Assembly (NCBI GenBank): GCA_024349245.1
Contig: JALDNG010000517.1
Span: 124,001-188,000 of the forward strand
Length of the DNA stretch: 64,000 nucleotides
Reading direction: 5' to 3'
From: Neodontobutis hainanensis
Lineage: Eukaryota; Chordata; Actinopteri; Gobiiformes; Odontobutidae
Position 1 is the stretch's first letter. Every line of letters begins with the position of its first letter. The notes below the pieces were generated by a model. That model saw only the letters and a program-made list of their open reading frames with translations. It had not been told where the DNA came from and ran no database searches. This document shows, piece by piece, positions 10,003 through 21,500 of the stretch. Made by a program: the position numbers and the translations under genes.

Positions 10003-10765
10003 ATTTATTTTTGTATAGCCCAATATCACAACAACAGACGCCTCAAAGGCCTTAACAGACTGTACACATCACCCAGCAGATCAGAGGTTTGCGTCCACCC
10101 TAGGAGGAGGTAGAAAGGAGAAAAGTGCTATATACTACTGACAATAGGCAAATGTAATAATAATATGAGCGGTTGAGTGTGTACCAACAGCTACAACCAG
10201 TGTAAACCTAACCCTATGATCAATCAGTCTCCATACGTTTGGTGAAATAAGTATGTTTTGAGTTTGCTTTTGAAAATCTCAACAGAGTCAGATCGCCGCA
10301 TTTCCACCGGGAGCCCATTCCACAAAAATGGGGCTCTATAAGAAAAGGCTCTGTAGCCAGCAGACTTCTTTTTTATTTGAGGAAGTTGAAGGAGGCCAGT
10401 GTCCTGAGAGCGAAGGGTACGAGCTGGAGTATACCAGGTGATGAGGTCAGATAGGTAAGAGGCTGCTTCCACAAAGGATTTTATAAGTTAACAAGAGAAC
10501 TTTGAAATCAGCTCTAACATGAATAGGAAGCCAGTGTAATGAAGCCAGGACCGGAGTAATGTGACCAAACTTCCTGGTCTTTGTCTAAAACTCTGGCGGC
10601 TGTATTTTGGACCATTTGTAGTCTGTGAGTACTTTTCCTCGGCAGTCCAGAGAATAACGCATTGCAGTAGTCCAGCCTGGATGTGACAAATGCATGAATG
10701 AGAATTTCAGCATCAGCTAAAGAGAGGCAGGAGCGAATTTTTAGATATTCCTCAAGTGAAAAAAG
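10003..10765 (-). mobile_element. L2/CR1-type LINE, 3' end with reverse-transcriptase C-terminus
   Basis: On the minus strand this reads the C-terminal part of a LINE reverse transcriptase. A segment near 10700-10560 has the family pattern '...SRLDYCNALFSGLP..' followed by 'THRLQMVQNTAARVL'. An 82-residue frame (10472-10224) has the conserved run 'RTLRSQDTGLLQLP', 'RAFSYRAPFLWNGLP' and 'FKSKLKTYLF'. The 3' tail ends in 'tgggctatacaaaaataaat' with a TCTTG repeat. Frames are broken upstream of 10472. It is 5'-truncated and inactive. Confidence 0.85.
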
Positions 10766-11208
10766 CCCAATTTAGTGACCTCACTAATGTGCTGCTGCAG
10801 AGATTGTGTGGAGTCAAAAATGACACCGAGGTTTCTTGCAGTTTTGCCGTGCTCCAACACACAGTTGTTGATTGAGACAGTAAGACTGTTGAACTTGTGT
10901 TGTGCATGTCACTCTCCACATTTAGACGTGCTCTGTGTTTTGTTTTGTTTTACTTTTAAAGCTGAAGAGCCAGACTCACACAAATAAGTGGTTGCAAAAG
11001 GAAGAAGGCATTTCAGAGCACTCTCAGCTAGGATGGAGAAGTCTTTTTACATACATCCAGTAGTTAGAGAGGAAAGAGACTCAAATTTCATTTTTAAGTC
11101 CCAGGAAGAAGTCATCTCAATCAGCTCCTCCTGTGATTTTAAGTCCAGACAAGAGCCTACATCGGTGCAAATGGGTAAAAATGGGTAACATATAATGGGT
11201 AAATGGGT

Positions 11209-11211
<3 letters not shown>
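10766..11211. other. no gene seen
   Basis: Mixed sequence with a partial internal duplication around 'tttaagtcc' (about 11093 and 11138). A short 'gggtaa' repeat runs into the TA microsatellite. No domain was recognised in any frame. Confidence 0.4.

Positions 11212-11298
<87 letters not shown>
11212..11298. repeat. (TA)n microsatellite, left of LINE fragment
   Basis: About 43 perfect TA units directly abut the LINE fragment that follows. Confidence 0.95.
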
Positions 11299-11303
<5 letters not shown>

Positions 11304-11757
11304 TCTGGTAGAGAATGACCGAGCCAAGATCCTGTGGGTCTTCCAGAATCAGACTGACAGAATGGTAATGGCGAACCAACCAGACATCATGGTGGTGGAC
11401 AAACAGCAGAGGGAAGCCGTTGTGGTTGATGTGGCAATACCAAGTGATTGCAACATCAGGAAAAAGGAACATGAGAAACTAGAGAAATACCAAGGGCTCA
11501 GAGAAGAGCTGGAAAAGACTTGGAAGGTGAAGGCGACAGTGGTGCCCGTGGTCATCGGAGCACTCGGGCAGTGACCCCAAACTGGAAGAGTGGCTACAGC
11601 AGATCCCTGGAAGAACACCAGACATCTCAGTCCAGAAAAGTGCAGTACTAGGAACAACAAAGATACTGCGCAGAACCCTCAAGCTCCCAGGCCTCTGGTA
11701 GAGGACCCGAGCTCGAAGGATGAGACCACCAGCGGAGGGTGAAGGACAAAGTTTTTT

Positions 11758-11762
<5 letters not shown>
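11299..11762 (+). pseudogene. LINE ORF2 C-terminus with restriction-like endonuclease (R4/Dong/Rex6 type)
   Basis: The frame beginning at 11299 reads about 90 residues containing 'QPDIMVVDKQQREAVVVDVA', which fits the PD-X(12-14)-D motif of the restriction-like endonuclease found in R2, R4/Dong, NeSL and Rex6 LINEs. The PD and the downstream D are 14 residues apart. A one-base loss near 11568 shifts the frame, and the protein then continues to a natural stop at 11699-11701 with a Leu/Lys-rich C-terminus. The fragment is severely 5'-truncated and flanked on both sides by TA microsatellites. Elements of this group often insert in simple repeats. Confidence 0.75.
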
Positions 11763-11838
<76 letters not shown>

Positions 11839-11860
11839 TTTATTTTTTTTTTTTTATTGT
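11763..11860. repeat. (TA)n then T-rich tract
   Basis: About 36 TA units with one interruption, followed by a T-rich run to about 11855. It is the right-hand partner of the TA repeat at 11212-11298. Confidence 0.95.
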
Positions 11861-11996
11861 GTGTGTGAATTATCACAGTTTTGAGGATTTCGGTTTAGGT
11901 GCAAAGAATGAATTGATTGATTGATTGAATTTATGTTGATAGTTTTATATTTCATTTATTCACAGGCAGTCTCAAGTTTGCTTTTAGTGTGACTCT

Positions 11997-12957
11997 TGTC
12001 ACGACTACAGGTTGCTTTGCAGCGCTTGCCATTAGACCTGGATTATTTATATTTTATTTGCACAAATGGTTTGGTTTTGATCACTTCACATACAAGCCGT
12101 GAACATGTACCTCAAGAAATAATGCAGTGTCTTTCAAACCTATGTTCTGTTCTTGTGAATCGCCTGGACACAAGACGTACCTCTTTAGTGATTTTGAATG
12201 AAGTTGCTGGACTAATGGGATGTCCCAAAACCATTGTATCTGAGCAGCACATCAGGCGATTGATTGAAATTGGTCTGACTGTATCTTGCATTTCAAAACT
12301 GCTTGGCGTGTCAACACGAACCATAGAACGCAGAGTGCAAGAGTTTGGTATAACAGTGAGAGGAATACAGTCAATTGACTAATGAAGAGTTAGACAATCT
12401 TGTGGTTGCAATCAAAACAACATCACCACACTCAGGCTACAGAATGATGAGAGGACACTTGAAAGCTCTTGGTCATCGAGTCCAGTGGAGCAGAGTCTTT
12501 AACTCTATTAATAGAGTTGATTCAGCTGGAGTCCTTGCTAGAATGTCACAACTTGGACATGTTGTGAGGAGATCATATTCAGTTCAAGCCCCTCTGTCCC
12601 TCATGCATTTGGACACGAACCACAAGCTGATCAGGTAGGTTAAATAATTTTTATACACGTCACTTATTGTACAGTAAGATATATTATGTTATTAAAGGTC
12701 CCTGTGTGCATAAGTTTTTCCTTTTGAATTCAGATATGGCTTTGTAATATTTGGGGGCATAGATGGCTACTCAAGAAAGGTTAGTGGTGTGACTCTTGTA
12801 TGTGTTATACAATCATGGAATAATTGTGTAAAATGCCAATAACTTCCCTAAATTTTATGAGGTCATGTATCTGGGGCTGCAACCAACAACAAGGCAGAGA
12901 CTGCACTAGGTTTCTTCCTCGAGGCAGTAGAAAAGCATGGAGTTCCTTCACGATATG
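11997..12957 (+). pseudogene. integrase-core (rve-type) transposase, truncated
   Basis: Exon 1 (about 11997-12636) encodes an N-terminal region with a helix-turn-helix-like 'ISKLLGVSTRTIERRV' and, after a frameshift near 12372, a 'SGYRMMRGHLKALGHRV' segment. It leads to 'LMHLDTNHKLIR', which carries the first catalytic Asp of the DDE core. A splice donor (CAG|GTAGGT) follows. A small exon at about 12733-12778 reads 'YGFVIFGGIDGYSRK'. A third block from 12862 reads 'LGAATNNKAETALGFFLEA' and ends at 'HGVPSR', just before the second catalytic Asp would be expected. The rest is missing. It acted in transposon integration; it is now non-functional. Confidence 0.7.
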
Positions 12958-13179
12958 TACATTTGAGTACATCCTACCTATCCATCCATATTTCTATATA
13001 TACAGTATGACTGACTGACTGAATGGTCTTAAAACCCTCACCATGCATTTAAAATGGCTTTTAATGCCACTGATCATTTCTTTGAATAACATTGCGAAAT
13101 AGCAGTGTGTGAATTACACAGATAAATGTTTATTTATTTTTGGTACAGCTTTTCCACTTTTATTATTCTTAACTTGCCT

Positions 13180-16100
13180 GTAAGAAACTCCTTTCGTAAA
13201 GAGTTGACTCCAGCTTCCCCAATAAAGGTTATTTTTACCTGGTTGGCTGGATTTTCTTTTTTTTGTCTTTTCCACTGCTTGAGACCCCTCTCTAGGAGAT
13301 TGTCCCGTGAAAAACACAATTGCGGAACTGATTTTCTGCATTAACTCGGCCAGCAAGCAGCTCCAGAAGATCTTCTAGACTGTAGCAGGAGATGATGAAA
13401 TGGTGAAAACCCATGTACATTTACACTTAATTTAACTTTTTAGACTGTACTATATGACCATAATACTTGTGGAGAGATTGAATTGCCTGTTGTATAATCA
13501 GCAATACAAGAATCATCATCGCGCATAAAAGAACTGTGATCTGGAGACTCCACTGTAATTGGAAAGAATACGGTTTCGTTTTACAGTGGAACATGTGACA
13601 TTAAAGCACTTGGGGTTGATTTATAACACATTTGTTGCCTAGATCTATGTTTCCTAAAGTTGGTGTTACTCACAAAGATTTTGTTCTCCACACAGGCTGG
13701 CATGTAGTTCAAGACTGTCCACAGGAAACTTCAGTTGACATATTGGGCATGGTAAAACAGACTACAAACAAGAACATGTTAAACGATATAATAGTAACAT
13801 GGATTAGAGAAAATTTTGATTAGGGCTGGAGAATTTTAATGCCACATTACCTCAGATGGAAAATGTTCTTGTTTTATCTCATCCAAATTGCTTTCTGAGA
13901 CGAACTGAACTTCTGTCTGCTCCAAAAACAAATAAATTAAAACTGTATCATACAAAGTACTTCATCATAAGTATGTGATTAGCAATCTGCTGACATAAAC
14001 TAAAATCATTTATCCTTTTGTAGGTCTGTATAATAAATCAATATGGAATGTTACATTATTAAAAATAAAAATAATCTTTTTGGGTACTAAACTAATTAGA
14101 GAGCATCAATCCATTACCTCTTCATTTGACGATGTGGAATCACTTGACTTGCAAACCTGAATGTGGAGAGCCAACACTTGCAGGGGCATGCTTTTGTTGC
14201 ACATTTGGCAAGTAGCCTTTGCCATTTTTTTTAATTCTCTGGCATCATTAGGGAGAGGATTAAGGTCCAGCTCCTCTTGTAGAGGAACTACATACTGCAT
14301 TGTCTTTCCAGATGCGGAGGCAGATTTAATCTGGGATCCAGTGTAACCTTCCGAGTCTGGAGGAATAACATTTAGCCGTCTTGTACCACTCCCCCCTACA
14401 AACAAAAACAAAATTAACATGACAAATGTTTTTATAAACATTTATATAAATGTTTTAAAAACATACTGACTCAAGTGGTAATAAAAATATAAAGTCACCA
14501 GTAGCCTTATAAAGCATCCATCCTCCACTCAGACCCTCCATTTTTGGGAATGCTTAATATAGTATGCTGGAAAACTATTGTGAAATGCAAAGAAACTCAC
14601 TAAATTAGAATTTTTAATTCTATTTCCTGTACTTATGACTACTATAAATGTACTTTTTCCAGTTGTACAAAAAGACAAACACACTAACATACATCTGAAT
14701 GTGTTATGTCCATTGTAATTGAGATAGTCCTTTAGCCAAACCCTGCTTGAACAAGCTTGAGCTTGTGTGCAGGCGAAGGGGTAGTCTCTTTTTATCCAAA
14801 ATATATACATTTAAATCATAAGGTTTAAATGCTTTTGCAGTCTTGGTATGTGTTCTGGATGCTACATTTATTCTTTTTTCCACCAGATTGCATGTCTTTG
14901 GAACATGCTAGGAAAGGCCCTACAAGAAAAGAAAAATTTAATCATTTATATATTTTTTAAATAAAATTAATGTCTGTAGGTATACATTAATAAAAATTGT
15001 TTATGTTGAACTAAGTTTGTTTAACTTTAAAAATGTCAAATCTAATAGTGTAGGGGTTCAACTATTTAAATGACAGAGTGCCTGCAAATAAAACATTTTA
15101 ACTATTAGATTGGTTATCCATGCACCGTATGGCCAACAACAAGCACCTGGCCATGTCCTGATGAACGGTGGTATTTGTCTGTCTTCCTGGTAAGACTGCC
15201 TGCTGCCCCTGACCCTGCACTTGAACTTGAGGACGTGGTGTTACAGGACTCTGATTAAGAGTCTGTGTTAGCACAGAGATGAGGCTCTGTGCTGCACTAA
15301 GCACATCCAGGTACTCAGTCTGCTAAACACAAAGTTTACATTAAGAGTTAATGCGAGCATAATGAGAAACAATGAGAAAACCTTTATATTATACATTCAG
15401 AATTTATTCAGAACGCTTCACTCTTGATAATGTGGTCATTGTTTAATTGGTATACAGCGGAGTGGACTATATATTATAATGAAAGGTTTCTAGCATTAAG
15501 TCGGCATTCTTACTGATGTTCTGTCCTCTATTTCTAATATAAACGGTTACCAGCAGTACTTCTCAAAGCTATTGGAACTGCTTTATTGATGTGATGAAGA
15601 TGGATAATTTGATACTGATTTCTTTGCAGTATAGTGGAATAGTCCCTAAATAAGGTAACAATTTGCTATCACAGTGAGTTAGGATCAATGCATAAAATCA
15701 TAATCTTAATGGAATCTAGGATCTCGAGGCTACACCGTAACAGATAGCAAAATCGTGCATTTTAAGATATACAGTCATAGACTTAAATACTGCATGCACG
15801 ATAAAAAGCAGGTGATATCTAACGCTGTTCTGGAATCAGCGGTAGATCTCCATCACCTGCACACTTTCACATGGAGCAGCATAACAGCTCTGTGTAGTAA
15901 ATACTGCTCCATGTGAAAGCGTTCAGGTGATGGAGATCTATCGCTGATTACAGAACCGGCTTTACTGATCAGATGCGCATTAAATATTGTTATCGTGTAG
16001 GCCTACTGACTAAAATATAAAGTATTGCTTACTAAGCCAAACTAACAAGACACGTGTTAACAGGCGAGATATTGACCTACTCGGACTACATAGAACTTGG

Positions 16101-16209
16101 AGAAAATATCATAACACACAACGGGAATGTTTCTGTCAGCCACTAGCAAAATATTTATGGCTAATTACCTGAGATGTCCGGCATTTGCCTGCTGACGCTG
16201 GTTATCCAT
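13180..16209 (-). pseudogene. HECT-type E3 ubiquitin ligase-like gene, multi-exon, truncated
   Basis: Pieces on the minus strand follow exon order. Exon 1 at 16209-16169 is 'MDNQRQQANAGHL', with donor GTAATT. Exon 2, about 15322-15130, ends 'HQDMA(R)'. The next exon starts near 14919 and joins in frame as 'FPSMFQR', then decays. Exon at about 14396-14121 has 'RRLNVIPPDSEGYTG' and a CXXC zinc-binding-like segment. Exon near 13740-13677 reads 'CPICQLKFPVDSLELHASLC'. Exon at about 13385-13180 holds 'ERGLKQWKRQKKENP' and 'ITFIGEAGV', matching the start of a HECT domain. The catalytic Cys half is absent. This resembles transposon-linked G2/M-phase-specific E3 ligase-like genes of fish. Confidence 0.65.
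15827..15956. repeat. long imperfect inverted repeat (hairpin)
   Basis: Arms 15827-15879 and 15904-15956 (53 bp each, few mismatches) around a 24 bp loop. It lies in the intron between exons 1 and 2 of the HECT-like gene. It could be a small palindromic element or a foldback RNA source. Confidence 0.85.
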
Positions 16210-17442
16210 CCTCCCACAGCAGCCATGAGTCGCATTGGAGTGACATCAACTCCCCCATGGACTGATTGGCTAGAGGAGAAGCTGTCAATCTAGAAGTTGT
16301 GGGCCAATGGTGACGCTGAAGCCTGCCCTTATTTACATGAAACTCTAACTGCAACTTTTAGAAACGCAAGCGTGGAAACGTGGAAACAAGAGCAAAGGGA
16401 TAAAGACCACAAGCACACAAAAAAATAACACGTGAGCAGGAAACCTGATTTTGTTTGCGATTTGGAAAATGTTTAACTCATGTTTCAGTTTTGTGCAATA
16501 TCATTTTAAATGTGTTTAAATTTTTGATTCACGCTTTTTATTTTTTGATCCATGACCGCGTTGTTTGTTATTTTAAAAAAATTGCATTTGTTTTTCGGGT
16601 TTGTTCGTTATTATTTTACACGTGCTTTTAATTTTTTTATTTATGCTTATTATTTTTCGATCTGTGACTGCAATACATTTGGCGGGAAAATAATCCCATA
16701 CAGCAGCTGCAGCAGAATGGGGGATGGGCTTTGACACCTCTCTGTTCTCTCCTTTTCTCCTTTCTAATGCTGTTGGAACCTTGAAAACACTAAATTGCAG
16801 TGCTATGACCAATGTATATAGTTTGCAGTGTGTTTTTATGTGTGGATAATTTTCAAAAAATATATTTTGTCCCAAAACACAAATTTTGACTATTTTCATA
16901 TGTAAACATGTCAATTATATGGAATAATAATTTTAATAACGAATATAGTTACACTGTGTGTAAATTTAGATTCCTCTAGGTGTAAGCTTTTAGAAGAGCC
17001 CTCATTGAAGTCTGTGGGTTGAAGCATTCAGAACTTATTGCACTTTTTCCAAATGTGTTAGTTTGATAAGATGAATAAATCATTGTAGTGGAATAAAGCG
17101 CCCCTAGATTAACCAACATTAAAACTGGTGTAAAATATTAATTTTTACAGATATTCTTTTCAAATTGTACATGTGAGTAGTCATCCAGTAATTCCTTAGA
17201 CACTTTTATTTTCACTAAATATTTTATGTGAGCACACAAAAAGTAATTTTTTTTGTGTGTTCCAAAGTGTATAAAATGTTATCAGTAATACAGAGAGATT
17301 CTGACTGCTCTGAGTGAAACTAGAGATTGTTACCTTTACAAAGAGCCCACACTTGTAATTAAATTCCAGGGGGTTCAATAACAGCAATCATTTTAATTTG
17401 GAGAGATCCCATTACACGCAATACAGCAAAAATGACCCCGAA
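16210..17442. other. upstream region of HECT-like gene, then AT-rich spacer
   Basis: Just upstream of the minus-strand first exon, 'actgattggctagagg' (16260-16275) contains a CCAAT-box-like ATTGG, and the region is modestly GC-rich, so it may be the old promoter. From about 16440 on it is AT-rich with no coding or repeat signal that I recognise. Confidence 0.35.
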
Positions 17443-17620
17443 TATGAACAGGTTAAGTTTTCCTCTAGGTGATCCAGACAGACTGGACCAGTGGGTGTTG
17501 AAGATGAGGAGACAGAACTGGACTCCTACCTCTTCCAGTCAGTTGTGCAGTTAACACTTTGAGAGAGGATAGCTTCTGCACTGATTTGAGGGTACGCAAA
17601 ACTTTGTGTCATCTTTATTA
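17443..17620 (+). pseudogene. THAP-domain exon 2 relic (outer end of left inverted-repeat arm)
   Basis: The plus strand encodes 'LDQWVLKMRRQNWTPTSS' followed by 'QLCS.HFERG', with a stop in place of Gln. This is the second half of a THAP zinc finger with its Trp, Pro, Cys and His positions. It is the reverse complement of the exons at 32500-32640 and 33360-33500. Upstream is a possible splice acceptor. It marks the outer boundary of similarity between the two arms. Confidence 0.75.
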
Positions 17621-18052
17621 CAAGGACAGTACATACTGACCAACAGTATATATATACCAGAGTAACATTAGTCCACATGGGTTATTGTAGAACTGTAGTT
17701 GTAGTAGAATTGTAGTCACAAGCAAGCATCAGCTTTATCAGAAACATCATTAATAACACGCAGGGCGTTAGGAGCAAAAATAAAACATGCTGTCAATATT
17801 AAAAGGACAAATAGAAAACATGCATCAGTTACACTACAGTAGGGCTGAAACGATTCCTCGAGTAACTTGATTACAAAAAAAAAAAATGATCAAGGCAAAT
17901 TTCTCTGCCTCAAGCCTCTTTTAATCCATTTTAAAGCTCAGGTTTCGCAATGATTTTTTTAATGTGACACAAAGCGTTACGTCACCCACAAAGCAAAGGA
18001 GACGCAAGGAGTCAGCAGTGTTTTGATTTCAGGGTGTGGCGCGAGCTGCAAA

Positions 18053-18283
18053 ATGGAAGGGAGCAATAACAATATCGATGAGCAAATAGAAGAAACAAAC
18101 AGGAGAAAACAATCCAACACTGGCAAAGCTGGCAAAGACCATGATGTGTATTCGGCCACATCCACGCCATCAGAGCGTCTGTTTTCAGCAGGAAACATTG
18201 CTTCAAAGCGCAGGGCAAGCCTTAGTTCTGAGCATGTTGACATGCTTACCTTTCTGCATTGCAATCAATATACTCCTTTTTAA
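18053..18283 (+). CDS. internally deleted hAT transposase, 76 residues, intact frame
   Basis: The frame runs from ATG at 18053 to TAA at 18281. The first 30 or so residues are a hydrophilic N-terminus rich in Asn, Glu and Lys. They join directly to the hAT C-terminal dimerisation motif 'TPSERLFSAGNIASKRRASL' followed by 'LTFLHCN'. The BED finger and the whole catalytic region are missing, so it cannot catalyse transposition. It could in principle still dimerise with a full-length transposase. The join preserves the frame, which may be chance. Confidence 0.7.
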   Translation: MEGSNNNIDEQIEETNRRKQSNTGKAGKDHDVYSATSTPSERLFSAGNIASKRRASLSSEHVDMLTFLHCNQYTPF

Positions 18284-18514
18284 GACTTGCACACACATCG
18301 AGAGAGAGTCAATTATATTCACATGAATATAATGGTTTAAAGCACTCAGCGTGAAACCATGCATGGACTCTTGTTCCATGTTCCTGTCCTTGTGTTTTTG
18401 CCTCTTAAATGCTACAAAGCATTCCAAGAAGAAGACTTATGTTCAGAACTTTTAGTTAACTTTTAGTTCTGAAAGTTAAGTTGCATGCCTTAAAGGCAGT
18501 GTTTTTGTATTATT

Positions 18515-21500
18515 AGGCACGAGCCGGTGATAGCCGGGAGGGCCTATTGTTTTTGCTCGGATTATTAGGCCCGAGCCGGTTATAGCCGGGAGGGCCTATT
18601 GTTTTTGCTCGGATTATTTTTATTAGGCCCGAGCCGGTGATAGCCGGGAGGGCCTATTGTTTTTGCTCGAATTATTTATTTATTTATTTTTATTTATTTA
18701 TTTATTTTTTTTTCAGCAAAATGATCCTTAATTTGACCCAGTGAACATGCACAAAAAGTCATTTTTATTGGGCCCAAAGTTCAAGGTCGTGAAAAATTTA
18801 TGTATTTGAAGTCCCGAAAAAAATATGAAAAATGACTCAGTGGCGACCCCTAGAAAAGTCAAAATACATTGGGCCTATGGAAAGTGAAAGTAAATTTTTT
18901 CCAATGTAGAAATACAAAACTTGGTACATCCCTAGGATACCTCAGGCCAAACAGAAAAGTCTATGACAGCCACAGCCTAAACTCAACAGGAAGTCCGCCA
19001 TGTGAGGTGAAAGGCGCGGCCACCTAAATCGCACCCCTTACGCCAAAAGATTCAACTCATTGTGTTTTTGTCTAAATGGCCCCAATTTTGGTGAGTATCA
19101 TCTAGACACATGTGCCAACAAAAGCTGTCATTTTGTTTTTGATATCTTATCGGGTGTGGGTGTGGCAAGCCTGTAACGAGGCGGCCATTTTTGTGGTAAT
19201 AAATTATCCGTTAACTCTCAAACGCCTTCTCGGATCAAGTTGGACCCAAAAAGGCGTTTGTGCACATTCATGACCTGAACACAAAGATATGTAAATAAAA
19301 GGGTTTGCTTTAGAAATGGCCCTCTAGCGCCCCCTACAAACTTATAATGGGACCTAAGAATTTAGTATGTCATAGAGAAATAAAATTTGGCACACACATC
19401 ACTTATGTCATGACGAACATAAAAGCTAATGACAACCACCCCTATTTATAAATGTGTTGCCATAGCAACGGCAAATATGTGGAAAAAGTCAATGGGAAGG
19501 GAAAATTTTAGTTTGTCCTAGACAAATGAAACTTGGTACACACATCCAGCATGGGCTTATGAACATAAAAGCCAATGGGGACCACACCCTATCACACACG
19601 AGAAGGCAGCCATTTTGAAATGAAAATGTGAACCGGCTTAGAATACACCTCACTTTTAAAAATTGACAGAAAATAGCTGCTTCATTCCACAAACACCAAA
19701 CTTAGGCAAAATGAGCTAAACACTTGTGTGCAAAATAGACAATGCCTTTTCTTGTTGTTTTTGCTCAATTTATATTTTTATTTATTTTTATTTTTCTGTA
19801 AATTTTTCTGCAAAATTATCCTTAATTTTGACCCAGTAAATGTGCGCAAAAAGTAAATTTTATTGGCCACTAAACTTAAACCTGGCGAAATATTGATGTA
19901 TCTTAAGTATTTGAAAAAATAATAAAAAGAAATGACTCAGTGGCGACCCCTGGGAAATGAAAATACATTCGGCCTATGGAAAGTGAAAGTAATTTTTTCC
20001 AACGTAGAAAAATGAAACTTGGTACATCCATAGGACACCTCAGGCCAAACAGAAAAGTCTATGACAGCCACAGCCTAAACTCAACAGGAAGTCCGCCAGG
20101 TGGGGTGGAACACGGGACCACCTAAATTGCACCCCTCGGGTCAAAAGATTAAACCCAATGTGTTTTTTTCTAAAAGGCCCCAAATTTGTTGAGTATTATC
20201 TAGACACGAGTGCCAACCAAAGTTGTCATTTTGTTTTTTGATACATTTACGGCTGTGGTCGTAATGAGCCTGTGAAGAGGCAGCCATTACTTTGGGAAAT
20301 AAATGCCATTTACAAAATGCCAGGATCCTTCCTTTAAAGGACGCTCCTCCAGAGCCAAGACTAGAGCCTTGGAAAGCTCTTCAGACTCTTTTGGAACTTG
20401 TAAACTTGTTTTTTTAGACAAGTAATATTTACATTTTTACTTTTTAACAGGCGGGTGCAGCGATTTCTGAGCAAATCTCCAGTCAGTATTTTGTTTTTCT
20501 CGCCTTAGCCCAAACATAATCTATTATTTTTATAAGTTCAGACAGATCCCAGGAAAACCAGGGAATGTGGAGACCTTTAACTCTAAATACAAGGTGGTGT
20601 AGCAGGCCCCAGCAGTAGCACAGGCCCGAGATGATGAAGCAGGCTCCAGCCAGAAGAAGATTCAAGCAGAGGCACAGGCCCGGTTATTTGACATTACTGT
20701 GAAGTTTACGCTTTAAAGCACGAAATGCATTCCTCCGAATACATGTGTCCCCGCGGTCGCAAGGGAGGCGAGGGCCTTTATCGCCGCTTGCGGCTTTAAT
20801 TTTATTTTTTTTTTTTTTCTGCAAAATGATCCTTAATTTGACCCAGTGAACATGCACGAAAAGTCATTTTTATTGGGCCCAAAGTTCAAGGTCGGCGAAA
20901 AATTTATGTATTTGAAGTCCCGAAAAAAATATGAAAAATGACTCAGTGGCGACCCCTAGAAAAGTCAAAATACATTGGGCCTATGGAAAGTGAAAGTACA
21001 TTTTTTCCAATGTAGAAATACAAAACTTGGTACATCCATAGGACACCTCAGGGCAAACAGAAAAGTCTATGACAGCCACAGCGTAAACTCAACAGGAAGT
21101 CCGCCATGTGGGGTGAAAGGCGTGGCCACCTAAATCGCACCCCTTACGCCAAAAGATTCAACTCATTGTGTTTTTTTGTCTAAATGGCCCCAATTTTGGT
21201 GAGTATCATCTAGACACATGTGCCAACAAAAGTTGTCATTTTGTTTTTGATATTTTATCGGGTGTGGGTGTGGCAAGCCTGTAACGAGGCAGCCATTTTT
21301 GTGGTAATAAATTATCCGTTAACTCTCAAACGCCTTCTCGGATCAAGTTAGACCCAAAAGGCGTTTGTGCACATTCACGACCTGAACACAAAGATATGTA
21401 AATAAAAGGGTTTGCTTTAGAAATGGCCCTCTAGCGCCACCTACAAACTTATAATGGGACCCAAGAATTTAGTTTGTCATAGAGACATAAAATTTGGTAC

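Larger units (their letters stand above)
11997..16209. mobile_element. composite transposon remnant: integrase gene convergent with HECT-like gene
   Basis: Two intron-containing broken genes point at each other. The integrase-core gene runs + from 11997 to 12957, and the HECT-type gene runs - from 16209 to about 13180. Both are cut short on the side facing the centre, as if an internal deletion removed the middle of a two-gene element. Outer termini were not identified with confidence. Convergent two-gene transposons with an IS3-like integrase transposase exist in fish (possibly IS3EU), but that name is a memory-based suggestion. Confidence 0.5.

Noticed and set aside
11203..11574. Long plus-strand ORF beginning with an Ile-Tyr repeat
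   Set aside because: The first third is TA microsatellite translation; only the part after 11299 is real LINE sequence.
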